This document shows positions 53,177 to 63,419 of a stretch of DNA of 64,000 nt, one piece after another. Origin of the DNA: Flagellimonas meridianipacifica (GTDB lineage Bacteria; Bacteroidota; Bacteroidia; Flavobacteriales; Flavobacteriaceae); assembly GCF_003001695.1 (NCBI RefSeq), contig NZ_PVYX01000001.1, positions 434,001-498,000 on the forward strand, in the 5' to 3' direction. Position numbers and translations under genes: made by a program. Numbering within the stretch: position 1 is the stretch's first letter; the number at the start of each line of letters is the position of its first letter. The notes beneath the pieces are model-generated. The model was not told the origin of the DNA. It searched no databases and saw only the letters and a list, made by a program, of their open reading frames with translations.

Positions 53177-54246
53177 GTCACAATCAAAAAACATTGACGG
53201 AGAAGGCGATTGCCCTGTTGAAGGAACTGATTTCCATCCAATCCTTTTCTGGTGAAGAGGATAAAACGGCGGATACCATTCAAAATTGGTTGGGAGGTTT
53301 TGGAATTAAAACCGAGAGGCAAGTCAACAATGTATTTGCTTTCAATCAACATTTTGATGCCTCCAAACCGACCCTTTTGTTGAATTCCCATCATGATACG
53401 GTAAAACCGAATACCGCCTACACCAAAGACCCGTTTCATCCCTATGTGGAAGATGGGAAACTCTATGGTCTAGGAAGCAATGACGCGGGAGGATGTTTGG
53501 TCTCACTTTTGGCCACCTTTGTTCATTTTTATCATAGGGATGACCTAAACCATAACATTATCATAGCGGCAACAGCGGAAGAAGAAAGTGCAGGTCCAAA
53601 CAGCTTGCTTTCCCTCTTGCCTAATCTGCCTGAAATTGATGTCGCCATTGTCGGAGAACCAACCTTAATGGACCTGGCTATTGCAGAAAAAGGCCTTATT
53701 GTTTTTGATGCCGTAGTAGAGGGAACTCCCTCCCATGCAGCACACCCAAATGACGACAATTCCATTTACAACACCATCGAAGTGCTTGAATGGTTCAAGA
53801 ACTATCATTTTGAAAAGACCTCAGAGGCTTTGGGCGAGGTAAAAATGACCGTTACCCAAATTAGTGCGGGCAAACAACATAATGTGGTTCCTGCGCATGT
53901 GGATATGGTGGTGGATGTTCGTGTAAACGACCGCTATTCCAATGCTGAAATTGCAGAACTTTTACAGAAAGAAGCCCCATGCGAGATGACACCACGCTCA
54001 TTGCGACTAAACTCCTCAGCTATTGACCCTAATCACAATCTAGTAAAAAGTGGTTTGGCTTTGGGGAGAAAAACCTACGGTTCTCCTACCCTTTCGGACC
54101 AAGCGGCCCTAAGTTGTCAATCCCTTAAATTAGGACCTGGCGACAGCACACGTTCCCACTCGGCCGATGAATATATCTTCGTCCATGAAATTGAGGAGGG
54201 CATTGACTTGTACATTAAAATATTAAACGGATTTATCACAGCATAG
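53173..54246 (+). CDS. M20-family deacylase, argE-like
   Basis: From ATG 53173 (overlapping the argB stop, ATGA) the 357-residue protein has zinc motifs typical of M20 enzymes: SHHDTVKPN, GSNDAGG and AEEESAGP, with VGEPTLMD downstream. It removes the acyl group from N-acylcitrulline or N-acylornithine; in the Bacteroides-type pathway acylcitrulline is the expected substrate. A longer start at 53113 inside argB is rejected. Confidence 0.87.
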   Translation: MSHNQKTLTEKAIALLKELISIQSFSGEEDKTADTIQNWLGGFGIKTERQVNNVFAFNQHFDASKPTLLLNSHHDTVKPNTAYTKDPFHPYVEDGKLYGLGSNDAGGCLVSLLATFVHFYHRDDLNHNIIIAATAEEESAGPNSLLSLLPNLPEIDVAIVGEPTLMDLAIAEKGLIVFDAVVEGTPSHAAHPNDDNSIYNTIEVLEWFKNYHFEKTSEALGEVKMTVTQISAGKQHNVVPAHVDMVVDVRVNDRYSNAEIAELLQKEAPCEMTPRSLRLNSSAIDPNHNLVKSGLALGRKTYGSPTLSDQAALSCQSLKLGPGDSTRSHSADEYIFVHEIEEGIDLYIKILNGFITA

Positions 54247-54256
54247 CTTGGAAAAA

Positions 54257-54667
54257 ATGGCTGGAAAAAAGGAACTAACACAATTACTGAATGAAATGGA
54301 GCCGGTACTTCATTCAGGGGAATATGTGTTTGTTTCTTCAAAACATTCCATACCATTGGATTTCAAGGAAATCGTTGCCAGCTTTAAAGAAGAAGAGGGC
54401 ACTACACTGATTCTAGAGAAAGAAAAAGCGGATGCGCTACATTTGGATTACGACTACGTAGCTTCCTGGATTACTTTGAACGTACACTCTTCTTTGGAAG
54501 CGGTTGGGCTAACAGCAGCGATTTCCAATGCCCTAGCTCAAGAAGGGATACCTTGTAATGTGGTGGCAGCGTACTACCACGACCATATTTTTGTAGCCCA
54601 AACAGAAGCTAAAGCTGCAATGCAAGTTTTAACCAATTTGATGAATACTAAAAGAGAAACACCATGA
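54257..54667 (+). CDS. ACT-domain protein within the arginine operon
   Basis: The protein (136 residues from the ATG at 54257) contains two ACT-like units; the second (about 65-130) has SLEAVGLTAAISNALAQ and a following VVAAYYHDHIFV strand. This matches bacterial relatives of the CASTOR-type ACT proteins (ACT_3/ACT_7). No enzyme domain is attached. Because it sits between argE and argH it may sense arginine or a precursor, but no ligand is shown by sequence. A TTG at 54248 is the alternative start. Confidence 0.75.
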   Translation: MAGKKELTQLLNEMEPVLHSGEYVFVSSKHSIPLDFKEIVASFKEEEGTTLILEKEKADALHLDYDYVASWITLNVHSSLEAVGLTAAISNALAQEGIPCNVVAAYYHDHIFVAQTEAKAAMQVLTNLMNTKRETP

Positions 54668-55947
54668 AGCTTTGGGATAAAGGATTCAGTACCGAAAAGA
54701 AAATAGACCATTTCACGGTGGGCAACGACCGTCAACTGGATTTGGTCCTTGCCAAATATGATGTTATTGCTTCCAAAGCCCATGCGCAAATGTTGGGTAA
54801 GGTTGGCCTAATTGATGAGGCTGAAGCCAAAAGTTTGGTCAAAGAGTTGGGAGTCATTGGAAAATCCATAGAGAAAGGCACCTTTACGATAGAAGACGAT
54901 TTTGAAGATATGCACTCCAAAATTGAGTATCTATTGATTGAAAAGTTGGGAGATGTGGGCAAAAAAATCCATACCGCACGTTCTCGAAATGACCAAGTCT
55001 TGGTGGCTACGCAACTATACCTAAAAGACGAACTTATTGAAATCAAGAATCAGGTAAAAACCTTGTTCGACCTCTTATTGAAATTGGCGGACAAGCACCA
55101 AAAGGTTTTACTTCCAGGATACACGCATTTACAGATTGCCATGCCCTCCTCTTTTGGGCTCTGGTTCTCTGCTTATGCTGAAAGTTTGGTAGATGACCTC
55201 TATTTTATCCAAGCAGCCTATAAAGTAACAGACCAGAATCCCTTGGGAAGTGCCGCGGGCTATGGAAGCTCTTTCCCCATAGACCGACGTTTTACCACAG
55301 AGACCTTGGATTTTGAAACGCTTAAATACAATGTGGTAGCTGCCCAAATGGGAAGAGGAAAAGCGGAACGTGCCGCAGCCTTTGGAATCGCCAGCGTGGC
55401 CTCTACTTTAGGAAAACTGGCCATGGATATCTGTTTGTATATGAGTCAAAACTTTGACTTTATTTCCTTTCCCAATGAACTCACTACGGGGAGCAGCATT
55501 ATGCCTCACAAGAAAAATCCGGATGTCTTTGAACTCATTCGCGGTAAGTGCAACAAACTACAGTCCATCCCTAACCAGTTGAGTATGATTATGACCAACT
55601 TACCTAGCGGGTACCACAGAGATTTGCAATTGGTCAAAGAAGTAATTGTCCCCTCCATTCAAGATATGAAGGCATGTTTGGAAATGATGTCCTTTAGCCT
55701 CAAGGAAATCCAGGTAAAACCCAACATTTTGGATGACCCCAAATACGATTATCTGTTCAGTGTGGATACCCTAAATGAAATGGTAAAAAATGGAGTTCCC
55801 TTTAGGGACTCTTACAAAAGTATGGGCAAGGCTATAGAAAATGGGAATTTTAAACCCAAAAAGGACATTGAGCATACACATGAAGGCAGTTTGGGCAATC
55901 TATGCTTGGAAGAAATCGAAGCTAAAATGAAGAAGGTTTTGGGCTGA
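54664..55947 (+). CDS. argH: Argininosuccinate lyase
   Basis: The 427-residue enzyme has the fumarase-family signature GSSIMPHKKNPD near 278-289 and TARSRNDQV near 101-109. It splits argininosuccinate to arginine and fumarate, the last step. It overlaps the ACT gene by 4 bases and ends the operon. It is about 30 residues shorter than typical lyases. Confidence 0.94.
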   Translation: MKLWDKGFSTEKKIDHFTVGNDRQLDLVLAKYDVIASKAHAQMLGKVGLIDEAEAKSLVKELGVIGKSIEKGTFTIEDDFEDMHSKIEYLLIEKLGDVGKKIHTARSRNDQVLVATQLYLKDELIEIKNQVKTLFDLLLKLADKHQKVLLPGYTHLQIAMPSSFGLWFSAYAESLVDDLYFIQAAYKVTDQNPLGSAAGYGSSFPIDRRFTTETLDFETLKYNVVAAQMGRGKAERAAAFGIASVASTLGKLAMDICLYMSQNFDFISFPNELTTGSSIMPHKKNPDVFELIRGKCNKLQSIPNQLSMIMTNLPSGYHRDLQLVKEVIVPSIQDMKACLEMMSFSLKEIQVKPNILDDPKYDYLFSVDTLNEMVKNGVPFRDSYKSMGKAIENGNFKPKKDIEHTHEGSLGNLCLEEIEAKMKKVLG

Positions 55948-56111
55948 TAACTGCTTCTCTGTTGCCTTAAATCTTAACAAATGTCTCTTTATCCGCCATT
56001 TTGCGGTAATTGGTTCATAAGAGTGTGCTTATGTTTCATGTATCTTTATACAGACGTTGGCAATAATTAAGCTCAATAAAATAGATAGTGGTGTATTGAA
56101 GAAATTATTCT

Positions 56112-56975
56112 ATGAATGTATACGATCTCCATAAAGCCAATCCCGATATTTTCAAGCAGTTTTCCATAAAAGACATCTTGTTTTTATATTACCATTGCCC
56201 ACAGAAAGAAAAAATCATTAAGTTACATTCCCCATACAATCAACTTACATTTTCTATTTCTGGAAGGAGAATATTTCATCAAGGGGAACACACCTATACT
56301 GTAAACAAGAATTCCGGATTTCTTTTGCGAAGAGCCGCCTTTTTACAAGAGATGGATGATGCTTTCAAGGGTTGGGAATTGATGGCCTTTTATCTCAAGG
56401 ATGAGTTCTTAAAAAAAATATTCAATGAGTTCAGACCGCATTTACCATTAAGAGATATCCCACCACCACCCAATGAAATGGTAATTCCTATGGATGTTAA
56501 CAATCGGATTCGTGACTGTTACCTCAGTCTCATTCCATATTTCAATCAATCAGATTCCTTACCTGAAGAAATTCTGATCATTAAATTGAAGGAATTACTT
56601 TATAACGTCTTCATTAACCCAAAAAACAACCATATACTATCATATGTAAACAATCTTGCCAATGGTTACGAAGTTCCTATTTGGGAAGTTATGGAGGCCA
56701 ATTATATGTACAATTTGAAACTATCGGAATACGCACAACTGGCCAATAGAAGCCTTTCTTCCTTTAAAAGGGAATTTGAAGAATTTTATAGTACTACCCC
56801 AGGAAAGTGGATTCTTGAAAAGCGTTTGGAGCGTGCCAAAAGATTTATTCGGACTTCTCAAAAAACTATAAGTGAAATTGCATTTGAATGTGGTTTTAAA
56901 AACGTATCCCATTTTAGCAGAATCTTTAAAGAGAAAATCAAATTTTCACCAACAGAGTATCGTGATAAGGCTTAA
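56112..56975 (+). CDS. AraC-family regulator
   Basis: The 287-residue protein has a C-terminal AraC double HTH (about 195-285; second helix pair ISEIAFECGFKNVSHFSRIF) and an N-terminal domain without a known ligand motif. It lies between the arginine operon and the DUF4242 gene; its target is not evident. The upstream spacer contains GTTGGCAATAATTAAG, see the spacer-motif finding. Confidence 0.85.
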   Translation: MNVYDLHKANPDIFKQFSIKDILFLYYHCPQKEKIIKLHSPYNQLTFSISGRRIFHQGEHTYTVNKNSGFLLRRAAFLQEMDDAFKGWELMAFYLKDEFLKKIFNEFRPHLPLRDIPPPPNEMVIPMDVNNRIRDCYLSLIPYFNQSDSLPEEILIIKLKELLYNVFINPKNNHILSYVNNLANGYEVPIWEVMEANYMYNLKLSEYAQLANRSLSSFKREFEEFYSTTPGKWILEKRLERAKRFIRTSQKTISEIAFECGFKNVSHFSRIFKEKIKFSPTEYRDKA

Positions 56976-57094
56976 ACTCTGTGACAATCCCAATTGAACT
57001 CCAAAGTAAAAAGATTGACTTTTTAAGAAAAACGATGTGTGAAGTACTCCCCTAGATTTGTGATGCATTTAATAATCATCAAAAATTTAGAATT

Positions 57095-57472
57095 ATGAAA
57101 TCTCTACTATCATTTACTGCGTTATTGTTGTTCGTCTTTAGCACTGTGCATTCACAACAAAAAGAAATTCCAACCACAACTAATAATGAGGACACTATGA
57201 AAACATATGTAATCGAACGTATTATTCCAGGTGCTGGTGATTTAACAGCAGAACAACTTAAGGGAATCTCCAAGACATCCTGTACGGTCTTAGAGGAAAT
57301 GGGGCCTACAATTGAATGGCAACACAGCTATGTTACGGGCGACAAAGTCTACTGTGTGTACAAAGCAGAAAACAAAGCCTTGATTGAACAACATGCTAAA
57401 AAAGGAAATTTCCCGGCAAATTCAATAAGTGAAGTCGCAACTACAATCAGCCCAAAGACCGCAAACCAGTAG
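57095..57472 (+). CDS. Exported DUF4242 protein
   Basis: The 125-residue protein has a signal peptide (to about residue 21) and a DUF4242 domain: TYVIERIIPGAGDL, QHSYVTGDKVYCVY and AKKGNFPANSISEV. The family includes a nickel-binding protein from Streptomyces, so metal binding is possible. It is exported to the periplasm. A strong terminator follows at 57508-57536. Confidence 0.8.
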   Translation: MKSLLSFTALLLFVFSTVHSQQKEIPTTTNNEDTMKTYVIERIIPGAGDLTAEQLKGISKTSCTVLEEMGPTIEWQHSYVTGDKVYCVYKAENKALIEQHAKKGNFPANSISEVATTISPKTANQ

Positions 57473-57507
57473 GTTAAACTATTACCAACATTGTATAAAA
57501 GCAATAG

Positions 57508-57536
57508 CGGTTTGGAGTAGTCCCAAACCGTTTTTT
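57508..57536 (+). terminator. Intrinsic terminator after the DUF4242 gene
   Basis: CGGTTTGG (57508-57515) pairs with CCAAACCG (57523-57530) over a 7-base loop, followed by six Ts. It ends the DUF4242 transcript 36 bases after the stop codon. Confidence 0.85.
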
Positions 57537-57631
57537 GTTTATTTAAGTATATTGCTGGTATATAAAACTTTGGGTTAATTGCAGACTACTGCCTTTATAC
57601 TGGACCGTTGTGCTCAATTAAAAAAATGTAA

Positions 57632-58738
57632 TTGCTTTCGACGAAACAAAAAAGAATAATTTTCCAAATCCTCCCTTTTGGAATTGTACCTGCCATCTTT
57701 AGTGCAGTTCATGTAATTCTTGAGAAAGGTATTTTGGGTAATCATCCTGTATACCCATCTACAGGAAATCCTTTTGATTCCAATATTTTTGTTTCGGTTG
57801 TTACCGCTTTCGTAGTAGGTGTAATTATTGGATTTTTAGAAGTTTTTTATGTAAACAAATGGTTTCAAAATAGAAGCTTCTATCAAAAAATTATCTTTAA
57901 ATCCATTCTATACACCGTAGCAATAATAATAGCATCCGCTATCACTGTTGCTCTTGGCCATGCAGTAAACCAAAACAAGAGTCCATTTAGTTCAACTGTC
58001 TGGAATTTTGTACTATCATTCTTTACCAATTTTGTGTTTTGGAGCATAATTTGCTACTATTCATTGGCCATACTCGTTAGTTTGTTTTACAAAGAAGTAA
58101 GTGATAATATGGGTCATGCCGTATCATTGAACTTTTTCACTGGGAAATACCATCAACCAAAGTCAGAATTTAGGGTATTTATGTTTTTAGACATGAAATC
58201 TTCCACAGCGCATGCAGAAAAACTTGGCCATATCCGCTATTTTGAAATGCTAAAGGACTATTACGACGATTTATCTCATGCCATTCTTAAATATGGTGGA
58301 GAAATCTATCAGTATGTAGGTGATGAAATCGTAATCACATGGAAGGTAAAAAAAGATTTTGCGAAGAAGGCCTTGGACTGTTTTTTTGATATGAAATTGA
58401 CATTAAGTGCTAAGGATAAATCTTATCTCTCAAAATATGGCTTTTCACCGAAATTTAAAGCTGGACTGCATTTTGGAAAGGTTACTACAGGTGAAATAGG
58501 ACGTCTAAAAAAAGATATTGTTTTCACTGGAGACACCTTAAACACTACTGCTCGAATTCAAAGTTTATGCAATCAGTATGGGGCAGAATTGTTGGTTTCT
58601 GAGGATTTTACCAATGCAATCAAGTCAAAAAGTCACTACAAAATCCAATCCCTAGGGAAAGTTCAGTTACGGGGTCGCAACGAGGGAATAGAGTTGTTCC
58701 GTGTGAATAAAACGGAGCACAACAACTTAAATAAGTAA
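57632..58738 (+). CDS. Membrane class III adenylate/guanylate cyclase
   Basis: The 368-residue protein has about four membrane helices in the first 160 residues and a class III cyclase domain (about 185-360). It shows FLDMKSSTAHAEKL (metal Asp and lid), YVGDEIVITW (second metal Asp) and GEIGRLKKDIVFTGDTLNTTARI. Both metal-binding Asp residues are present, so it is likely active. There is no ATG; the frame opens with TTG at 57632. It would make a cyclic nucleotide at the inner membrane. Confidence 0.82.
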   Translation: MLSTKQKRIIFQILPFGIVPAIFSAVHVILEKGILGNHPVYPSTGNPFDSNIFVSVVTAFVVGVIIGFLEVFYVNKWFQNRSFYQKIIFKSILYTVAIIIASAITVALGHAVNQNKSPFSSTVWNFVLSFFTNFVFWSIICYYSLAILVSLFYKEVSDNMGHAVSLNFFTGKYHQPKSEFRVFMFLDMKSSTAHAEKLGHIRYFEMLKDYYDDLSHAILKYGGEIYQYVGDEIVITWKVKKDFAKKALDCFFDMKLTLSAKDKSYLSKYGFSPKFKAGLHFGKVTTGEIGRLKKDIVFTGDTLNTTARIQSLCNQYGAELLVSEDFTNAIKSKSHYKIQSLGKVQLRGRNEGIELFRVNKTEHNNLNK

Positions 58739-58861
58739 TTACGGTAGGAAATTCAACAAATAGATTTCCTTCAATCAATTACCTTTACTAAAGGTGGACA
58801 TTTTCCACAGGAAAAGTCCGCAACTAATCATACACATAACCGTTAGTTGTGATTATTGAAA

Positions 58862-59860
58862 ATGAATAAACTAATTATGAAATACGTAAGACTTTTATCC
58901 ATTTTCTTGGCTTTATTGTTGACCTCGATATTGGAGTCTTGTAGAGAGAATTACAAATCGAATCTTACTTTGCTCAATACCCAAATTCCAACGGATAAAC
59001 CTTTGGTTTTTGCACCTGGCATTATATCGATTGACGACCATGTCTCAACTTCAATCACTTTTAGTCCCGATATGGATGAATTATTTTTCAACCGTAGAAA
59101 AGTAGACCAGAGTCATAATCTTTATACCATGAAATTGATAAATGGAGAATGGTCAGAGCCAGAACCAGCTTTTTTTTCAACCAACAAGGAATATCTGGAT
59201 TTTCATTCCCGCTTTAGTCCAAATGGAGACCGACTTTATTTTGGAAGCACAAGACCAATTAATGATACCATTAAAGCATCAAATACCCCAAGAGGATTGC
59301 ATCAATGGTATATCGAAAAAGATAAAAACGGTAGTTGGAGCGAACCCATTCTGATGAAAAAACCATTTTTGGATATATACATCATGTGTACCACACCTTC
59401 GAAAAATGGCAATCTATATTTCACTTCTGGTGAAAAACCTGGAGCAAATGACGAGGGTATTTATTATGCCATTAATCAGAATGGTTATTATACATCTGTT
59501 GAAAGGATGAGTGATGTAATCAATACCAATGGGAAGTGGATTGCCCATCCCTATGTGGCACCTGATGAAAGTTATATTTTATATGATTCTGAAAAAGTAT
59601 CAGAACCAGATAATGGGGATATATTCATCAGCTTCAATATCGATGGAACCTGGACAGAATCTTATAGTTTAGGACCTAAAATAAACACTGAACTAAGTGA
59701 AAGTACTGCCACGGTCTCACCAGATGGGAAATATCTATTTTTCTCCAGGGGTGAAGAAAAAACAAGGGACGATGGAAGTACGTATTGGGTATCAAAAACC
59801 TATTGGGTAGATTTTACTAAACTAAAAAAAGAAATTCTTGAAAATATAAACAGCAACTAA
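58862..59860 (+). CDS. PD40 beta-propeller lipoprotein
   Basis: From ATG 58862 there is a lipobox (ILESC) and then about six WD40-like/TolB-type PD40 repeats with the SPDG-type turns: FSPDMDELFF, FSPNGDRLYF, APDESYILY, SPDGKYLFF. The fold is a beta-propeller binding protein; the ligand is unknown. The upstream spacer is AT-rich with no clear promoter. Confidence 0.78.
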   Translation: MNKLIMKYVRLLSIFLALLLTSILESCRENYKSNLTLLNTQIPTDKPLVFAPGIISIDDHVSTSITFSPDMDELFFNRRKVDQSHNLYTMKLINGEWSEPEPAFFSTNKEYLDFHSRFSPNGDRLYFGSTRPINDTIKASNTPRGLHQWYIEKDKNGSWSEPILMKKPFLDIYIMCTTPSKNGNLYFTSGEKPGANDEGIYYAINQNGYYTSVERMSDVINTNGKWIAHPYVAPDESYILYDSEKVSEPDNGDIFISFNIDGTWTESYSLGPKINTELSESTATVSPDGKYLFFSRGEEKTRDDGSTYWVSKTYWVDFTKLKKEILENINSN

Positions 59861-59980
59861 GGATGTATCAAAACCATTAAAACTGTTTTTGCACGAGACA
59901 GTTGGCAACAGACCATACCAATCCTAGACAACTGTTTTGATAAATTTTACGTCTACTCTTATAGAAAGTAAATTTGTCAA

Positions 59981-60352
59981 ATGCCAAAATCCAATATCAC
60001 CAAAACTTCTACCATAATCGGTTGTACACTTTTGATTATCATGGCTCTATTTCATGGGAGTGGATTTTTTTATGTTACTGATGTAATTCAAAAATCCAAC
60101 TCCGAACCATTTATAAAGAAAATTTTCCCCATTCTGTTTGCCCATCCTTCCATTCAACTTTTTGGACTTGCCGGATTAGGAGTATTAACACTGTTCATGA
60201 AACATGAAATTGAGAAAATATTATTCTTCATTGCTATTTTGGTATTCATCGATTCGTTACTGGCATTCTTTTTAGGTGCAGTTATACCTGGGATTTTATT
60301 GGTCTTTTCTTCTTCTGTGTTTGTATTTGGTGGAATCAAGAGAGTAAAATAA
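59981..60352 (+). CDS. Small membrane protein
   Basis: The 123-residue protein has four hydrophobic helices (about 10-30, 48-65, 75-95, 98-118) with short loops. I do not recognise the family. Single gene, in the loosely spaced plus-strand series of this region. Confidence 0.6.
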   Translation: MPKSNITKTSTIIGCTLLIIMALFHGSGFFYVTDVIQKSNSEPFIKKIFPILFAHPSIQLFGLAGLGVLTLFMKHEIEKILFFIAILVFIDSLLAFFLGAVIPGILLVFSSSVFVFGGIKRVK

Positions 60353-60634
60353 AAGCCTATTGCCAATGATGACCATAATTCATCGCTAATGTCGAGCAAA
60401 AAATAGAAATCCTTAACTTCAAACGAACTAAAAACAAATCGGAATTGTTTCTACACACGCTTTTGGCTCACTAGAAAATTGCAGTGTCCAACACGTGACG
60501 TTTGCCTAGGGGCCAAACTGTAATAAGATGATAACTGAGATCATGCGAGCAATTTGTTTGGTCTTATGGGAAAGCAAGCACGAAGAGACGAAAAACCTGC
60601 TCAATACAAGCAGTAGGAAGAAAATATTGGTGAT

Positions 60635-62017
60635 ATGGGAGAAAATTCCGCAATACAACCGGCTTGGAGGGGCTATCATAAAATTGGATTCCGTTTTGCT
60701 CTGATATTTTTTGTCCTGTTCATTATTTTTATGGATTGGTCAGTGAACCCCATATTGACCCAACTATATTATTATGGGCCGCTCTCGACTTTATTGGATA
60801 ACGTAGTTTCCTGGGTTGGGAAAGACCTATTCAACATTCAATATATCATCATATCCCCATATGATGGGGAACACAACGATAGAACTTACATCTATTTACT
60901 TTATTTCACGATAGCGGTTGTGGCCGCTTTGGGAACTATCCTATGGAGCTTACTCGATAGAAAACGCCAAAATTATCAGGTGCTCTATTATTGGCTCACC
61001 ACTATCATACGCTACTACTTGGCATGTACACTATTTCTATTTGCGCTGTATAAATTTTTTAAAGTTCAATTTCCCGACCTTGGATACTATACGTTGACAG
61101 AGCGTGTGGGAGACATGTCACCCATGCATTTGGCCTGGGCTTTTTTTGGTCATTCTTATGAATACAATGTCTTCATGGGTTTAGCAGAAGGAGCGGCATT
61201 GCTACTGTTTTTTCGAAGAACAACTGCCCTTGGAACAATCCTAATCATGGTGGCTCTTATCAACGTAATAGCCGTAAACTATAGTTATGATATTCATGCT
61301 AAAATGTATCCTACAGCTTTGTTCGTCATGGCTCTTTTTTTATTCCTTAAAGATGCTAAAAGTATCATCCGGTTTTTCTTGACCGGCCAAGCCGTTTCGC
61401 TTTCTGTTATTCAAGCGCCTGTATATCAAGAAAGATGGATAGGTATTTCAAAAATAGTATTGAAAATTGTTGTAATAGGTTATTTTCTGATTGTCTCAGT
61501 TAAAGAGAATATTAGCTACAAGAAGAGCTCTGAAGAAAGTTTACAGGCCAAATCCGAATATGCTGGGCTTTATGACATTGAGTTATTCACCTTGAATAAA
61601 GACACCTTATCACCAGAGAATCCCCAGCGTTGGCAGCAGCTCATTATTGGAGATAGAATACTTGAAGCAGTACGCTTTAGGGGAGATAGTGTCGCATTCA
61701 TAAATGTTGACGTCGATAAAAAAGAACTTATGCTATATGGAGACCCAACGGATTTATCTGAAAAAATGCAAATGGTTTACAATGAACTAGGTATTGCTGA
61801 TAGTATTTATTATGGGATGGATTCCATATTGATCGCTCAGAAAAAAATCAATAGGTTTTATCTTGAAAAACCTGATTCAACTACGCTTGTATTAAAGGGA
61901 ATGATAAAAAACGATTCTGTCTTTATAACTGCTAAGCGAAGACCTCTAGAAATAAATGACTTCAGGTTAATGAAAAGACGTTTCCATTGGATAAACGAGT
62001 CAAGTTATTTTTATTAA
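60635..62017 (+). CDS. Multi-pass membrane protein with soluble C-terminal domain
   Basis: The 460-residue protein has about eight helices in the first 300 residues, with a DoxX-like arrangement (GLAEGAALLLFFRRTTALG), and a C-terminal domain of about 150 residues rich in beta-strand, probably outside the membrane. The family is annotated as DoxX-related or unknown. No partner is adjacent. Confidence 0.6.
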   Translation: MGENSAIQPAWRGYHKIGFRFALIFFVLFIIFMDWSVNPILTQLYYYGPLSTLLDNVVSWVGKDLFNIQYIIISPYDGEHNDRTYIYLLYFTIAVVAALGTILWSLLDRKRQNYQVLYYWLTTIIRYYLACTLFLFALYKFFKVQFPDLGYYTLTERVGDMSPMHLAWAFFGHSYEYNVFMGLAEGAALLLFFRRTTALGTILIMVALINVIAVNYSYDIHAKMYPTALFVMALFLFLKDAKSIIRFFLTGQAVSLSVIQAPVYQERWIGISKIVLKIVVIGYFLIVSVKENISYKKSSEESLQAKSEYAGLYDIELFTLNKDTLSPENPQRWQQLIIGDRILEAVRFRGDSVAFINVDVDKKELMLYGDPTDLSEKMQMVYNELGIADSIYYGMDSILIAQKKINRFYLEKPDSTTLVLKGMIKNDSVFITAKRRPLEINDFRLMKRRFHWINESSYFY

Positions 62018-62276
62018 TGATGTATGTCATATTGGAATCTACTATGGAGTGCAGTTAACCACTCAACCAAGTCAAGATAAAGCTGCTTATAACAAAGACC
62101 ATAATTCATTACTGCGTTCTTACTAACTTTAGACTCACCAACTAATAAAACCGCAGGATTTCAATTGGAGCATTTCCTATTGAAATTGTTGTATCAAAAT
62201 CTTAACCAAAAGCATAACATTCGATTAAATTACTGATAAACCAATAAGAAGAGGAGCTATCAAACAAAACTAGAAA

Positions 62277-63419
62277 ATGAAAAAAAACAGACGCGAGTTT
62301 TTGGGAATGGGGCTTGCTTTAGGATTAACATCAATTGTAGAAGCTAGTCCGGTAAAAAGCATAATCGATTATAAATGGAATGACAAAAAACTAAAAATCC
62401 TCATTCTTGGAGGAACAAGTTTTTTAGGTCCGCATCAGATTGCATACGCCCTAGATAGAGGACACGAAGTAACAACCTTTACGAGAGGAAAAACCATTCC
62501 CAGCGTTCATCAAAAGCTTTTTCCAAAAGTTGAACAACTCGTTGGGGATAGAGAAGACAATCTGGAAGCACTTAAAAACAGAACATGGGATGTGGTCATA
62601 GACAACTCTGGACGTAAAACGAAATGGACAGAAGACACAGCTCAGTTATTAAAAGATCAGGTTGGATATTACATGTACACTTCTTCAATCAGTGTTTATT
62701 ATCCGTATTATGGAGAAGATTTTTCTGAAGACCGGTCGGTTGTGTTGGAAGTACCCAAAGAAGCAGAGGGAGATGCAAAATATACCTACGAATATGGTGT
62801 GATGAAGGCCAACTCAGAATTGGCGACCATAAACCATTTCGGAGCTGACAGATCTATCATCGTACGACCATCATTGATTGTTGGCCCTGGCGATCGTACA
62901 GATCGTTTTCCATATTGGTTGGCCAGACTTGAAAAAGGAGGGGATATAATCATTCCAGGGGACAGAAATGAGGTGGTCCAGTACATTGATGTAAGGGACT
63001 TGGCAGAATGGATGATACGATTGCTTGAAAACAAGTCGGCGGGGACTTACAATGCTTCAGGTCCTTGTTTTCCCATGACAACCAATGCTTTTGTCCACGG
63101 AGTTCATGCCTGCTATAATTCTCCAGTGAACTACATACAAATTGATGACCTCAACTTTCTGAAAGACAATGAAATCATCGGAATTCAGCCATGGGTTATC
63201 CAATTACCGGAATATGCAGGTATGTCCAAAAGTGATAACGGTAGAGCCATTGCGGCCGGCCTACAATTTAGACCACTGGCAGAAACCGTTATGGCTACTA
63301 AAGAATGGTGGTATTCCAATGCCATTACACAAGAACGTCGAGATAACATATTGAATGGTGAACGCTCCTTTATGAATAGGGAAAAAGATATATTAACCAA
63401 ATGGAAAGCAAGGAAATAG
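62277..63419 (+). CDS. Tat-exported NAD-dependent epimerase/dehydratase (extended SDR)
   Basis: The 380-residue protein starts with a twin-arginine signal (NRREFLG, 4-10) and has the Rossmann motif GGTSFLG (45-51) and a Tyr-x-x-x-Lys catalytic pair in YGVMK with Ser in YTSSIS. It is therefore an extended SDR made to be exported folded with its cofactor. Substrate unknown, probably a sugar or sugar derivative in the periplasm. Confidence 0.82.
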   Translation: MKKNRREFLGMGLALGLTSIVEASPVKSIIDYKWNDKKLKILILGGTSFLGPHQIAYALDRGHEVTTFTRGKTIPSVHQKLFPKVEQLVGDREDNLEALKNRTWDVVIDNSGRKTKWTEDTAQLLKDQVGYYMYTSSISVYYPYYGEDFSEDRSVVLEVPKEAEGDAKYTYEYGVMKANSELATINHFGADRSIIVRPSLIVGPGDRTDRFPYWLARLEKGGDIIIPGDRNEVVQYIDVRDLAEWMIRLLENKSAGTYNASGPCFPMTTNAFVHGVHACYNSPVNYIQIDDLNFLKDNEIIGIQPWVIQLPEYAGMSKSDNGRAIAAGLQFRPLAETVMATKEWWYSNAITQERRDNILNGERSFMNREKDILTKWKARK

